This document shows positions 16,398 through 25,016 of a stretch of 52,559 nt of DNA, one piece after another. The stretch's first letter is position 1. Each line of letters opens with the position of its first letter. The DNA comes from Lachnoclostridium sp. UBA1175 (GTDB taxonomy: Bacteria; Bacillota; Clostridia; Lachnospirales; Lachnospiraceae): assembly GCA_002311665.1 (NCBI GenBank), contig DBYX01000017.1, forward strand, positions 26,820-79,378, in the 5' to 3' direction. The translations under genes and the position numbers were made by a program. The notes below the pieces were generated by a model. That model saw only the letters and a list, made by a program, of their open reading frames with translations, made no database searches and was not told the DNA's origin.

Positions 16398-17126
16398 ATG
16401 CGTATAGCTATGGCAGATGACAGCCCTGCGGACATCGAGAGACTGCGGTCCGAGGTTGTCAAAGGACTTACGGAATTCGGATACACAAGCGAATTCATCG
16501 ACTGCTTCAACAGCGGAGAGGAATTGATAGCCAAATTTGAGCCCGAAAAATACGACCTGGTCTTCCTGGACATCTATATGGGAAGCACCAACGGTATCGA
16601 GGCTGCGACGGAGATCCGCCGCAAGGATCGGGATGTTCGGCTGATCTTCTCGACTTCGAGCAACGATTTTGCGGCGCAGAGCTACGCTCTCAGCGCGGAT
16701 TACTATCTGTTGAAGCCCTATTCAAGTGAGGATGTGCAGCGGATGCTGCGTCGCATCAACCTCGATCAGTACGAGGCACAGAGACTGGTGGAGTTCCCGG
16801 ACAAGAGCCGTTGCAGGTTGCACGACATCCTTTACACGGAGTATTCCAATCACAAGATCACGCTCCATCTCGTGAACGGCGGGGAGCATTGCGTGTGGAT
16901 GTCGCACACGGAGCTGGAGGGTATCCTCGGCAGCAAGGGTGATTTCTTCACCAGCACGAAGGGCGTTATGATCAATCTCGAGAAACTCGTCAGCATCGAT
17001 GAGGACTGCGTGAAACTCAGCAGCGGAGATCTGGTCCCGGTCAGCCGGGCGAGACGGCCGGAGCTCAGAAAAGCGCACGCAGAGTATGTCATGAAGACAC
17101 TCCATAAGGGAAGGAGTCTCGGATGA
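16398..17126 (+). CDS. LytTR-family response regulator
   Basis: A 242-residue two-component regulator. The receiver domain (1-120) has the acidic pair Asp7-Asp8, the phosphoacceptor Asp58 (VFLDIYM), Thr86 and Lys106 (LLKPY). The LytTR DNA-binding domain (about 130-235) includes LHDILYTEYSNHKITLHL and FFTSTKGVMINLEKL. Such regulators usually bind direct repeats related to ACAGTT. ATG 16398 has AAGGAG 8 bp upstream; an in-frame ATG at 16374 lies before that site. It overlaps the kinase gene by 4 bp (ATGA). Confidence 0.96.
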   Translation: MRIAMADDSPADIERLRSEVVKGLTEFGYTSEFIDCFNSGEELIAKFEPEKYDLVFLDIYMGSTNGIEAATEIRRKDRDVRLIFSTSSNDFAAQSYALSADYYLLKPYSSEDVQRMLRRINLDQYEAQRLVEFPDKSRCRLHDILYTEYSNHKITLHLVNGGEHCVWMSHTELEGILGSKGDFFTSTKGVMINLEKLVSIDEDCVKLSSGDLVPVSRARRPELRKAHAEYVMKTLHKGRSLG

Positions 17127-18523
17127 GAGAGTACACCGCGTTGGAGTTCGTTATCTATAACACGGTTCGCAGCGGATCGATCATCGTTCTCGCGTATCCC
17201 TTCCTGCGTGACCGCGGACGCTTTTCGCAGAGGGTAACGGCTTTTCTCTTCTTTCTGATGGAACTTCTGTGGGTCATGATCGCCGCGGTAGGGCAGCTTC
17301 CTGTCCTGAGGACGATCGGATTTGCCGCGTGGATCGAGATCGTACAGACGATCATGCTGGTCGGTCTGCTTTTGTTCACTATCAAGGAGCGCATCGGCAA
17401 ACTGCTGTTTGTCTTCTTTACGCTGTACACGCTGGGAAGTTTCATATCTCTGTTCGCCAAGTACATCGAGATCAAGTGGAATCGCGAGATGGCGTGGCAG
17501 GGGTACCGGTGGACCGCGTCGGTGACGGTTCTGTTCGCGATATGCGTCATATTGCTGCCTACCGTCGTGCTGATTCACAAGGACTTCCGGTCGGTGATGG
17601 GCAAGGAAGGTGACGACAGTATGTGGCGGTACCTGTGGTTGATCCCGGGCGCGTTCTACCTGTTCTGGCTCCAGAGCTTTTATTCCAGCGAAGTCACCAC
17701 GCTCGAGTATGCAAGCCGCGGCGCCAACATTCTGTACATATTTTCCATCGAGGCGTCCGCGCTGTTCATCTACCACATGATCATAAGGCTCGTCCTCGAG
17801 CACAACAGTCTGATGCGTGAGCGCGCGGTGAACCATTCGCTGGAGATGCAGGTCATCGAGTATGACAACCTGAGCAGCCGTATTGCGGAGGCACGCAAAT
17901 CCAAGCACGATCTGCGGCACCATCTTGCGGTGCTTGAGACGATCGCGGCCAACGAGGACTGGAAGGCTCTGCACGATTACATCGACGAGTTCCGCGTGGT
18001 CCGTCGCCTGGACGACCCGATCGTGTACTGCGAGAATATGACAGCCAACGCCGTCATCGCTTATTTTGCGCAGATCGCCGGGGAGCAGGGAACGAAGTAT
18101 CACGTGGAGTTCGACCTTCCCGAGACGGTCGGCATCGACCGCTGTGACATCTCGGTTTTGTTCGGCAACATTCTGGAAAATGCGCTCGAGGCCAGTGCAA
18201 AGCTTCCGCGCGGCAGCGGCATCGTTGAGATCAAGGGCGGAATGCTGAACGAGGGCGTGCTTGCCTTCGAGGTGGAAAATGCGATATCGGTGACTCCGGA
18301 GAAGGACGGCCACGGATTCAACTCGACGAAGCACGAGGGAAGAGGGATCGGAACGGAGTCGGCGCGCGACATCGTGGAACGGTATAACGGAACCATATGT
18401 TTCAACACGCAGGGAGAGCGATTCCGGGTATCCATCATGATGTATACTGATAATTCACTCTCCGACAAGGCGAAAGAAAATGCCGAAAAGAAGACTTCGA
18501 CAGAAGTAGAACCTAAGATTTAA
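17123..18523 (+). CDS. GHKL-type sensor histidine kinase, partner of the LytTR regulator
   Basis: A 466-residue membrane kinase. About residues 1-225 carry six or seven hydrophobic helices with no recognised sensor domain. The phosphoacceptor region KHDLRHHLAVLE places the histidine at 262. The GHKL ATPase domain (about 330-450) has the N box NILENALEAS and the G box GRGIGTESARDIVERYNG. This is the AgrC/peptide-sensing type of kinase architecture (HPK10), so the input could be a peptide, which is inference only. The start codon overlaps the regulator stop codon. Confidence 0.94.
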   Translation: MREYTALEFVIYNTVRSGSIIVLAYPFLRDRGRFSQRVTAFLFFLMELLWVMIAAVGQLPVLRTIGFAAWIEIVQTIMLVGLLLFTIKERIGKLLFVFFTLYTLGSFISLFAKYIEIKWNREMAWQGYRWTASVTVLFAICVILLPTVVLIHKDFRSVMGKEGDDSMWRYLWLIPGAFYLFWLQSFYSSEVTTLEYASRGANILYIFSIEASALFIYHMIIRLVLEHNSLMRERAVNHSLEMQVIEYDNLSSRIAEARKSKHDLRHHLAVLETIAANEDWKALHDYIDEFRVVRRLDDPIVYCENMTANAVIAYFAQIAGEQGTKYHVEFDLPETVGIDRCDISVLFGNILENALEASAKLPRGSGIVEIKGGMLNEGVLAFEVENAISVTPEKDGHGFNSTKHEGRGIGTESARDIVERYNGTICFNTQGERFRVSIMMYTDNSLSDKAKENAEKKTSTEVEPKI

Positions 18524-18621
18524 CAGCTTTTTGGCATTTTGTGAAGCGCCGTCGGGGATGGGGAACACCCCGAAAGAACGCGTTTTATTACAGCTTTGGA
18601 AACATAAATGATGCATTTTTA

Positions 18622-18652
18622 GGCTTTCGGATTCGTCCGAAAGCCGTTTTTT
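18622..18652 (+). terminator. Rho-independent terminator after the kinase gene
   Basis: A perfect 10-bp stem GGCTTTCGGA/TCCGAAAGCC with a TTCG loop is followed by a run of six T residues. Confidence 0.93.
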
Positions 18653-18672
18653 ATACATTTTTGGCTTTTAAT

Positions 18673-18703
18673 TACTCAAACTGCACGAATTCTACTCGAA
18701 CTG
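18673..18703 (+). promoter_or_regulatory. Two direct repeats resembling LytTR operators
   Basis: TACTCAAACTG (18673-18683) and TACTCGAACTG (18693-18703) are 10/11 identical and start 20 bp apart, about two helical turns. Read on the other strand each contains CAGTTNGAGTA. This fits the general LytTR pattern of GTT-containing direct repeats. They lie about 70-100 bp upstream of the -10 of the repeat surface protein. Confidence 0.6.
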
Positions 18704-18767
18704 TTATTCCCATTTTCCTTTGCCTTGCATATAATGGCAGTGTTGTTTATTTTATCTTCACGGAGAG

Positions 18768-18776
18768 TGTTATAAT
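18768..18776 (+). promoter_or_regulatory. Extended -10 promoter of the surface-protein gene
   Basis: TGTTATAAT is a consensus extended -10 (TGnTATAAT). No good -35 exists at 16-18 bp, as expected for an activator-dependent or extended -10 promoter. Confidence 0.7.
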
Positions 18777-18822
18777 TCGTTGAACAACCGCGGAGAAGAG
18801 ATGTTTCACAGGAGGAACATGT

Positions 18823-21800
18823 ATGAAAAAAGTAGTAAGAAAGTTCCCTCGTTCTCTTCAGGTAATTGCAATGCTTATGTGCGTTGTATTGTTGATGAGT
18901 ACGATCGGAACAGGGACCGCACAGGCGGCTCCTACGTACTATTCCGTTTCCGTTGCGGAGAAATTGCAGGACATCTATTGGGTAGATGCCCCTACGGCGA
19001 AGGAAGTCGAGTTTGCATTCAAATATAAGATAACAAACTCGTACAACTTCTCATATTCCAAGACTCTCAAGGTTAGGACGACCTGGGAGGAGAAAGTTGC
19101 CGGTACCAATGTATATCGCAAGACCGATATGGTCAGCGGTACCAACCCGGTGACAAAAGAGTATTCGGTTTCCAGGAATTCATCCACTACGGATGAAAAG
19201 ACGTTGAAGGTTGTTTCCGACATCGGTCTTAAGGATTCCAAAGAGGGAATGATCTACCGTTGCAAGATTGAGCTGATCGACGGCGGTCAGGTGATCCAGA
19301 CAATCTACACGGGTGAGGCGAGACTGTACTATTCGGCTATTGTCAAGTTCGACAAGAACACCGACAACGGCAGCAATGAGTATGCTTCACAGGAAGTAAA
19401 GTACGGCGAGAAGGTGTCGGCGCCGACCGCTCCCACGAACGGCAATCAGGTGTTTGCCGGATGGTGCACGGACAAGAACGGCGAGAACGCCTTTAATTTT
19501 GACACGCCGATTACCGCACCGATGACGCTGTACGCAAAGTGGGCTAAGAATGTTACGGTAACGTTCCATATGAACGGTCACGGCAGCGAGAGCCAGAAGC
19601 CTGCACAGCAGACGATCCCGGAGGGTACCACGGCGACCGAACCGACGAGCATTCCTACGGATGAGGATTATGTCTTCGCCGGCTGGGCTACCCGCTCCGA
19701 CTCCGGTTATTTCAGCCACTATACTTATACCGATTATGATTTTTCAAAGCCGGTCAACGGCAATATTGATCTTTATGCACAGTGGACCAAGAAGGTTGTT
19801 GTAAGATTCACCTTCTCCGGACGTCACGGATTGCAGGATATCGTTCAGAAGATTGCACCCGGTACGACGGCTGTTGAGCCTGAGACTCCGGTGTGCGTGG
19901 GTTATCCCGAAACGCACATCTTTGTCGGCTGGTATTCCAACGCGGAATGTACCAAGCCGTATGTTTTCTCGACGAAGCTTTACAAGGACACCACCATTTA
20001 TTCCCTGTGGCATACGCACACTCCTGCAGTTGCCGTTCGGGAAAATGAGAAGGCACCGACCTGCGAGGAGCCCGGTTCCTATGAATCGGTAGTGTACTGC
20101 TCCGATAAGGATTGCAAGGAAGAGCTCTCTCGCCAGACGATTACGGTTCTTGCTAAAGGCCACAAGCCGGGCGCAACCCAGTTCGAAAATGAGCATGCTG
20201 CGGACTGCGAGAATGCAGGTTCCTATGATAAGGTAGTTTATTGTACGGTTTGCGAGAAGGAACTCAGCCGCGAGACGGTCACGGTTCCGGCTAACAAGCA
20301 TAAACCCGGCCAGCCGGTTATCGAGAACGAGATAGCGCCCGACTGCGAGAACAAGGGTTCCTACGATATTGTTAAGTTCTGTACGGATTGCGGTAAAGAA
20401 GTGTTCCGCGAGACGGTCGAGGTTCCGGCTAACGGTCATCAGGAAGGCGAGATCAGTGTCGAGAACGAGATAGCGCCCGACTGCGAGAACAAGGGTTCCT
20501 ATGACAATGTCGTGTACTGCACGGTCTGCCAGAAGGAACTCAGCCGCGAGACGGTCAAGATTCCGGCTAATGGTCATAAGGAAGGCGACACCGTGGTTGA
20601 GAACGTAACCGTTGCCGACTGCGAGAACAAGGGTTCCTACGAAAATGTCGTGTACTGCACGGTCTGCCAGAAGGAACTTACGCGCAACAAAGTTGTTGTC
20701 AATGAGAAGGGTCATACGCCCGGCGACGTTGTGATTGAGAATGAGGTCGCTCCCGACTGCGAGAACACCGGCTCCTATGATAAAGTTCAGTACTGCACGG
20801 TATGCGAGAAGGAGGTTTCCCGCGAGACGATCACGATTCCGGCTAACGGTCATACCGAGGGTCAGATCGTAGTTGAAAATGAGATTCCTGCAACCTGCAC
20901 CGAAGACGGTTCCTACGACAATGTAGTGTACTGCACGGTTTGCGGCAAGGAACTTTCCCGCAAGACAGTCACCGTTGAGAAGAGCGGTCATACGGCCGGC
21001 GTTGCGAAGACGGAGAACATCAATGAAGCTACCTGCGATGAAGCAGGGTCCTATGACTCGGTTGTATACTGCACGAAGTGCGGCAAGGAACTGAGCAGAA
21101 CGACGATCACCGTACCGGCTACCGGCAACCACATTGCGGGCGATGCGGTAGTTGAGAACCAGAAGGCTGCAACCTGCACCGAGGACGGTTCCTACGATAC
21201 GGTTGTATACTGCACGGATTGCAAGGAAGAGATTTCCCGCAAGACGGTTACGGTTCCGGCTATCGGTCACACCGAGGGCAAGGCAGTTGTGGAAAATGAG
21301 ACCGCAGCTACCTGCACCGAGAACGGTTCCTACGATTCCGTAGTTTACTGCACGGTATGCGGTGAGGAAGTATCCCGCGAGACGATCGTGCTCGAGAAGA
21401 AGGGTCACACGCTCGGTGAGGCTACCGAGGAGGATCGCATCGATCCTACGTACGAGAGCGCCGGAAGCTACCACAAGGTAATTCGCTGCACGGTTTGCGG
21501 CGAGGTTGTATCCGACGAGACGATTGAGATCGAGAAGCTTGTTCCTCAGGTTGAGGAGATCAGCATCAGCGGTCTTGACAAAGCTAAGAATCAGTACAAT
21601 ATCGACGATGAGCTCGACGTTACCGGTCTGGAAATCGTTTACAAGATGTCCGATGGTACGGAGAAGAGAATCCCCGTAACGAAGGATATGGTATCCGGTT
21701 TCGACAGCTCCAAGGCTGTTGTAGACCAGAAGCTTACGGTTGAATACGAGGGAACGATCGGTACCTATCTTGTAACGATCAACGACAATCGCATTCCCGA

Positions 21801-22272
21801 GTACATCCTTGAGGGCGACCTTATCTGGGACGGCGTGGGCGATATGAACCTTACGGTTCATCGTACCTTCGACGATCAGATCACCTTCTCGCTCTTCGAA
21901 GGACTCAGCGAGAACGGCGAGACGATCGATTCTGCAAACTACGATGCGGCATCCGGTAGCTTGAAGCTCAAGCTTCACAAGGATTACCTCAAGTCCCTCG
22001 GCGAGGGAGAGCACGATATTCTGATCAGCTTCAAGGACGGTTCCGTGACGGCTGCCGTTAAGATCCAGGCACAGGCGGATCCCGTTGAGGAAGATCCCGA
22101 TCCGAAGGATCCTGAGAACGGCAATACCGACAAGAAGGATGAGAAAGAGCCTATCGATTCTCCTAAGACCGGAGACAGCGCTATGTACATTCTTTGGATC
22201 GGCCTGTTGCTTCTTGCACTTGCTACCATCGCAGTTGCGAAGTGCTCGAAGAGACGGAATGCAAGAGGTTGA
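18823..22272 (+). CDS. Large repeat-containing cell-surface protein with SPKTG sortase-type anchor
   Basis: An 1149-residue secreted protein. The signal peptide ends near AQA-A (residue about 35). An N-terminal beta domain (36-170) is followed by three InlB/Listeria-Bacteroides-type repeats (about 173-397, each with FAGW/FVGW and LYAKW-like ends). Next come eleven tandem 46-residue repeats (399-906) with core GSYDxVVYCTVCxKELSR, each with a cysteine plus a CxxC-like pair. An Ig-like domain (about 907-1000) and an X2-like domain (about 1005-1090) follow. The C-terminus has SPKTGD (1113-1118), a membrane helix and KRRNARG, a sortase signal variant. AGGAGG precedes ATG 18823. It probably acts in adhesion or as a stalk; no catalytic motif is seen. 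Confidence 0.9.
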   Translation: MKKVVRKFPRSLQVIAMLMCVVLLMSTIGTGTAQAAPTYYSVSVAEKLQDIYWVDAPTAKEVEFAFKYKITNSYNFSYSKTLKVRTTWEEKVAGTNVYRKTDMVSGTNPVTKEYSVSRNSSTTDEKTLKVVSDIGLKDSKEGMIYRCKIELIDGGQVIQTIYTGEARLYYSAIVKFDKNTDNGSNEYASQEVKYGEKVSAPTAPTNGNQVFAGWCTDKNGENAFNFDTPITAPMTLYAKWAKNVTVTFHMNGHGSESQKPAQQTIPEGTTATEPTSIPTDEDYVFAGWATRSDSGYFSHYTYTDYDFSKPVNGNIDLYAQWTKKVVVRFTFSGRHGLQDIVQKIAPGTTAVEPETPVCVGYPETHIFVGWYSNAECTKPYVFSTKLYKDTTIYSLWHTHTPAVAVRENEKAPTCEEPGSYESVVYCSDKDCKEELSRQTITVLAKGHKPGATQFENEHAADCENAGSYDKVVYCTVCEKELSRETVTVPANKHKPGQPVIENEIAPDCENKGSYDIVKFCTDCGKEVFRETVEVPANGHQEGEISVENEIAPDCENKGSYDNVVYCTVCQKELSRETVKIPANGHKEGDTVVENVTVADCENKGSYENVVYCTVCQKELTRNKVVVNEKGHTPGDVVIENEVAPDCENTGSYDKVQYCTVCEKEVSRETITIPANGHTEGQIVVENEIPATCTEDGSYDNVVYCTVCGKELSRKTVTVEKSGHTAGVAKTENINEATCDEAGSYDSVVYCTKCGKELSRTTITVPATGNHIAGDAVVENQKAATCTEDGSYDTVVYCTDCKEEISRKTVTVPAIGHTEGKAVVENETAATCTENGSYDSVVYCTVCGEEVSRETIVLEKKGHTLGEATEEDRIDPTYESAGSYHKVIRCTVCGEVVSDETIEIEKLVPQVEEISISGLDKAKNQYNIDDELDVTGLEIVYKMSDGTEKRIPVTKDMVSGFDSSKAVVDQKLTVEYEGTIGTYLVTINDNRIPEYILEGDLIWDGVGDMNLTVHRTFDDQITFSLFEGLSENGETIDSANYDAASGSLKLKLHKDYLKSLGEGEHDILISFKDGSVTAAVKIQAQADPVEEDPDPKDPENGNTDKKDEKEPIDSPKTGDSAMYILWIGLLLLALATIAVAKCSKRRNARG
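20017..21540 (+). repeat. Eleven tandem repeats of about 138 bp in the surface-protein gene
   Basis: Eleven consecutive units of about 46 codons span residues 399-906. Units 3 to 5 are the most alike. The last unit has lost the first cysteine (tyrosine in its place), and the first has an extra residue pair around its second cysteine. Such DNA can expand or contract by recombination. Confidence 0.9.
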
Positions 22273-22298
22273 CGGTTTTACTAATAACACTATTCCTG

Positions 22299-22380
22299 GG
22301 AGACAGCGGGTAACTGCTGTCTCCTGCTTTCTTCATCAGAGAAACGCGGAGGGAGCCTGCCAATATGCGGGCTCCCTCCG
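22299..22380. terminator. Two successive hairpins between convergent genes
   Basis: GGAGACAGC/GCTGTCTCC (22299-22324) is followed by CGGAGGGAGCC/GGCTCCCTCCG (22347-22380). The first suits the surface-protein gene. The second is symmetric and could serve both directions. The T-tracts are short. Confidence 0.75.
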
Positions 22381-22421
22381 TGTTGTTTCAATATGGAATG
22401 AAAACTACGAATCGTCTTAAC

Positions 22422-23381
22422 TCAGTTGATCGTGATATCGCCGGTGTCCGTTGTGATCTCACAGCGCACGCCGCTGTTGGTGCCGGGCGTATGAATGTCG
22501 CCGGTGTCGCTCTTGGCGATGCAGACGACGTCGTGTGTGAAACTGCCTTTGACATCGCCGGTCGATGTCTTGATCGTTGCAAAGGTTCCTACGGTGCATT
22601 TGGTGAAGCTGACATCGCCGGTGTTGCGCTCCACGGCCAGGGATTCCGCAATCGTGATATCGTCCATATGCAACTTGCCGGTACTTCCTTTGGTGGATAG
22701 GTTTTTGCAGGTCACGCCGGAGAGCTCGGTCCTTCCGGTTGACACGGACAGTTTGATGTCGCCGCCGCAGGTGATGCCGCGGAGCGTGATCTTTCCGGTG
22801 GAGGCCGTGAGCTCAACGGATTCGGGCGAAGCGTTTTCCGCGAGGATCGAGCCCGTCGAAGTCCGGATCTTCAATCCCTTGGATATCGCTGCGGAGCACG
22901 TGACATCGCCGGTGCTGCAGACGATGTCGACATCGTCGAACGAAAAACCGGAGGGTACCGTAACATCGCCGGTGCTTGCATCTACGGTGAGAGCAAGGTA
23001 CTCCTTCTCGGGGAGGTATACCGTGATCTCGGACGAACCGATATTCAGGCCGAACCGGTCAAGCCACGTGGTGTTGTCCTCGACCCGGATGGTGAGCGTG
23101 CTGCCGTCCGCAGCGGCGCTCAGATCATAGTGTTCCTGCAGCTTGGCGTACACCTTGCAGGTGTTGTCGCCCGACGCTTCGAAGCGGATGTCCGCAGTGT
23201 CAGAATCAATCGAGATGTTTTGGAATTGTCCGTCCGCTTCAACGGTCTTCTCATAGTATCCGGCTGTGTTCAGCTTCTTGAAATCCCAGTTGTTGTATGC
23301 CATCACAATGGCAAAAAGAATGATGCCCGCGCCCGCGAAAAATGTCGCGATGCTGAGCAGAATTTTCGTACTTGCGCGCAT
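22422..23381 (-). CDS. DUF4097-family beta-helix-like membrane-anchored protein
   Basis: A 319-residue protein with one N-terminal membrane helix (ILLSIATFFAGAGIILFAIVMA) and a long extracytoplasmic part. This part has repeated STGDV, STGSI and STGKI turns about 20 residues apart, the signature of DUF4097 adhesin-like beta-solenoids. It is the third gene of a PadR-DUF1700-DUF4097 operon. Its start codon overlaps the DUF1700 stop codon by one base (TAATG). The set is common in Firmicutes and is thought to be an envelope-stress module; the exact role is unknown. Confidence 0.92.
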   Translation of the reverse strand: MRASTKILLSIATFFAGAGIILFAIVMAYNNWDFKKLNTAGYYEKTVEADGQFQNISIDSDTADIRFEASGDNTCKVYAKLQEHYDLSAAADGSTLTIRVEDNTTWLDRFGLNIGSSEITVYLPEKEYLALTVDASTGDVTVPSGFSFDDVDIVCSTGDVTCSAAISKGLKIRTSTGSILAENASPESVELTASTGKITLRGITCGGDIKLSVSTGRTELSGVTCKNLSTKGSTGKLHMDDITIAESLAVERNTGDVSFTKCTVGTFATIKTSTGDVKGSFTHDVVCIAKSDTGDIHTPGTNSGVRCEITTDTGDITIN

Positions 23382-23980
23382 TATGCTTCCTCCTTCTTGA
23401 TAAACAGGCGCTTAATCCCCCGGCCAAGCTTCACGGACAAACGCGCAAGACCGCGTGTCGCAGCACGGCAGATGAAGAAACCGTATATGGACATACCGAA
23501 GAGGAACAATCCCGCCGCGATGAACGCAAGTCCCTGAGAGATGTTGGTCAAACTGCACTGGTATATGCCGATCACGATGCCGGCGACCGAGCAGGCGATG
23601 AAACCTGCGAACACTGCCCAACACGCAATGATCAGTGACCAAAGCGTCACATAGAGAGAGAAGAGCACGGCAGCGGCGGAGACCAGGATGGGGAACCACA
23701 CCGGGAAACCGAGCACCAGCAGGACGATCTCCCAGGTTTTCATCCGCCGCTTCGGCCGGATCTTCTCCTTCACGAGCGTCGTGATGGGCGTGTCGTCGAT
23801 CGCCTGCAGCACGATGGTGTTGACCGGGCCGACCGCCGCGATCGCCTCTTCCTCCGAAAGACCTTCCTCGATGCGGTCGTCGATCATTTCCTCGTAAAAT
23901 GAAAGCCGCTCCGCGATCTCTCCCTGCGGAAGTCCCGCCAGACTTCGCCGCAGATCTTCGAGAAATTCAGCTTTACTCAT
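23381..23980 (-). CDS. DUF1700 (HAAS-domain) membrane protein
   Basis: A 199-residue protein. The N-terminal helical region MSKAEFLEDLRRSLAGLP, with an acidic LSFYEEMIDDRIEEGLSEEEAIAAVG segment, is the HAAS/DUF1700 signature and faces the cytoplasm. Three or four membrane helices follow (from about residue 85), then a basic cytoplasmic tail. It overlaps the PadR gene by 4 bp (ATGA) and the DUF4097 gene by 1 bp. It is thought to act with PadR-like regulators and DUF4097 proteins; the mechanism is not known. Confidence 0.93.
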   Translation of the reverse strand: MSKAEFLEDLRRSLAGLPQGEIAERLSFYEEMIDDRIEEGLSEEEAIAAVGPVNTIVLQAIDDTPITTLVKEKIRPKRRMKTWEIVLLVLGFPVWFPILVSAAAVLFSLYVTLWSLIIACWAVFAGFIACSVAGIVIGIYQCSLTNISQGLAFIAAGLFLFGMSIYGFFICRAATRGLARLSVKLGRGIKRLFIKKEEA

Positions 23981-24294
23981 AAGTCCGCTTCCTCCTTAAT
24001 TACGAAACGATAGATTTTCATGACTTCCTCCCATTCCTCCCGGAATTCCTCGATACGCGCGATCCCGCCGGGGGTGATGTGGTAGTATTTTCGAAGCCGG
24101 CCGTCGTGCTCCGCCGTCCGGACGGTGAGCATCTCGGCCGCCTCCAGCCGCTTCAGGATTGTGTACAGGGTTGACTCGGACAGTTCGGCGTAGGGTTTCA
24201 GATCCTTGATGATCTTGTAGCCGTAGGAATCCTCATCCTTGATCGCCGCCAGCACGCAGATGTCCAGCAGCCCCCGCTTCAGTTGAGCATCCAT
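23977..24294 (-). CDS. PadR-family transcriptional regulator
   Basis: A 105-residue winged-helix regulator. MDAQLKRGLLDICVLAAIKDEDSYGYKIIKDL and ESTLYTILKRLEAAEMLTVR are the canonical PadR DNA-binding motifs, followed by the GRLRKYYHITPGG wing. The short length means a small C-terminal dimerisation helix (subfamily 1 type). The start at 24294 has AAGGAG 9 bp upstream. An upstream in-frame ATG at 24312 lacks a ribosome-binding site. It probably represses its own operon from the promoter at 24385-24413. Confidence 0.95.
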   Translation of the reverse strand: MDAQLKRGLLDICVLAAIKDEDSYGYKIIKDLKPYAELSESTLYTILKRLEAAEMLTVRTAEHDGRLRKYYHITPGGIARIEEFREEWEEVMKIYRFVIKEEADL

Positions 24295-24384
24295 AGGTTT
24301 GTTCTCCTTCATAGGGCAGGGAGGAACGCAACGACCTCCCTCTCGAAGCGAAATGACTTCGCAATACCTCCTGTTGCGGGATAC

Positions 24385-24413
24385 ATCGTAACACGAGGTA
24401 TGGCGACTGTCAA
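24385..24413 (-). promoter_or_regulatory. Promoter of the PadR-DUF1700-DUF4097 operon
   Basis: On the minus strand a consensus TTGACA (24413-24408), 17 bp and TACGAT (24390-24385). Confidence 0.82.
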
Positions 24414-24429
24414 GCACATTTTTCGGAAA

Positions 24430-24456
24430 ATACAACATACCTACCACATACAACAT
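24430..24456. repeat. 9-bp direct repeats between divergent promoters
   Basis: ATACAACAT occurs at 24430-24438 and 24448-24456, 18 bp apart. They lie between the PadR-operon promoter and the divergent promoter at 24456-24484. They are a candidate regulator-binding site. Confidence 0.5.
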
Positions 24457-24484
24457 TGTCTTTCTGCGTTCCGCATGCTACAAT
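24456..24484 (+). promoter_or_regulatory. Promoter driving a gene remnant
   Basis: TTGTCT (24456-24461), a 17-bp spacer and TACAAT (24479-24484). A strong AGGAGAAGGAG follows at 24515-24525, but no start codon is at the right distance, so the unit is probably dead. Confidence 0.6.
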
Positions 24485-24516
24485 TGATTAAATAGTTTAT
24501 TACGGCACAGCCGTAG

Positions 24517-24760
24517 GAGAAGGAGAGGGAAGCGACCGCTCCTCAGACGGAACACGCCGGAACTGAGGCTGTCGCGAAGATCCCGTTTTCGAGAAAGCTG
24601 AAATGGCTGTGCTATATGCTCTGGGGAGGTTCCGTGCTGCTTGCGTTCGAGCATATATGGCACGGGGAGGTTGTGCCGTGGTTCCCGTTCCTGACAGCGG
24701 CATCCGATCCTTCCGATGCCGCGGAAATGCTGCACGAGATGGCGACCGTCGGCGTGTGCA
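24517..24760 (+). pseudogene. Remnant of a small membrane-protein gene
   Basis: An open frame reads KIPFSRKLKWLCYMLWGG and continues with one hydrophobic helix, then EHIWHGEVVPWFPFLTAAS and AEMLHEMATVGV. This looks like the N-terminal half of a small Lachnospiraceae-type membrane protein. It has a promoter and a ribosome-binding site but no start codon. At about 24755 it breaks off and a different frame continues into a LarE tail. Confidence 0.6.
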
Positions 24761-24953
24761 CGGCGACATTGCCCGCATCGAGATCAACCGCGCGGAGTTC
24801 ACGAGGATCGTGCGGCCGGAGATCGCGGACGACCTGACCACGTATATGAAACAACTCGGTTTCCGCTATGTCACGCTGGACCTCGGTGGCTATGAACAGG
24901 GTAGCATGAACAAGCCGCTCCCCGGGGTAGAGGTGCGGAAGCCGGGAGAATGA
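24750..24953 (+). pseudogene. larE: C-terminal remnant of larE (sacrificial sulfur transferase)
   Basis: In a second frame, VHGDIARIEIN, MKQLGFRYVTLDLGGYEQG and SMNKPL form the diagnostic C-terminus of LarE. LarE donates sulfur from its own cysteine to build the nickel-pincer cofactor of lactate racemase. Only about 65 of roughly 270 residues remain. It is joined directly to the membrane-protein remnant upstream. Confidence 0.75.
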
Positions 24954-25016
24954 CCGGCCGGACGGAGCGCCCGACCGCGCGGAGACTGCGTTGAGTTCCA
25001 CTCAACAGCCCGTTGA

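Noticed and set aside
20017..21540. Tandem repeats considered as a CRISPR array
   Set aside because: Units of about 138 bp stay in frame and encode a regular protein repeat. There are no short identical repeats with unique spacers.
19744..22290. An 848-codon open frame antisense to the repeat surface protein
   Set aside because: It is periodic only because the sense strand is a tandem repeat. It has no start signal and no plausible product.
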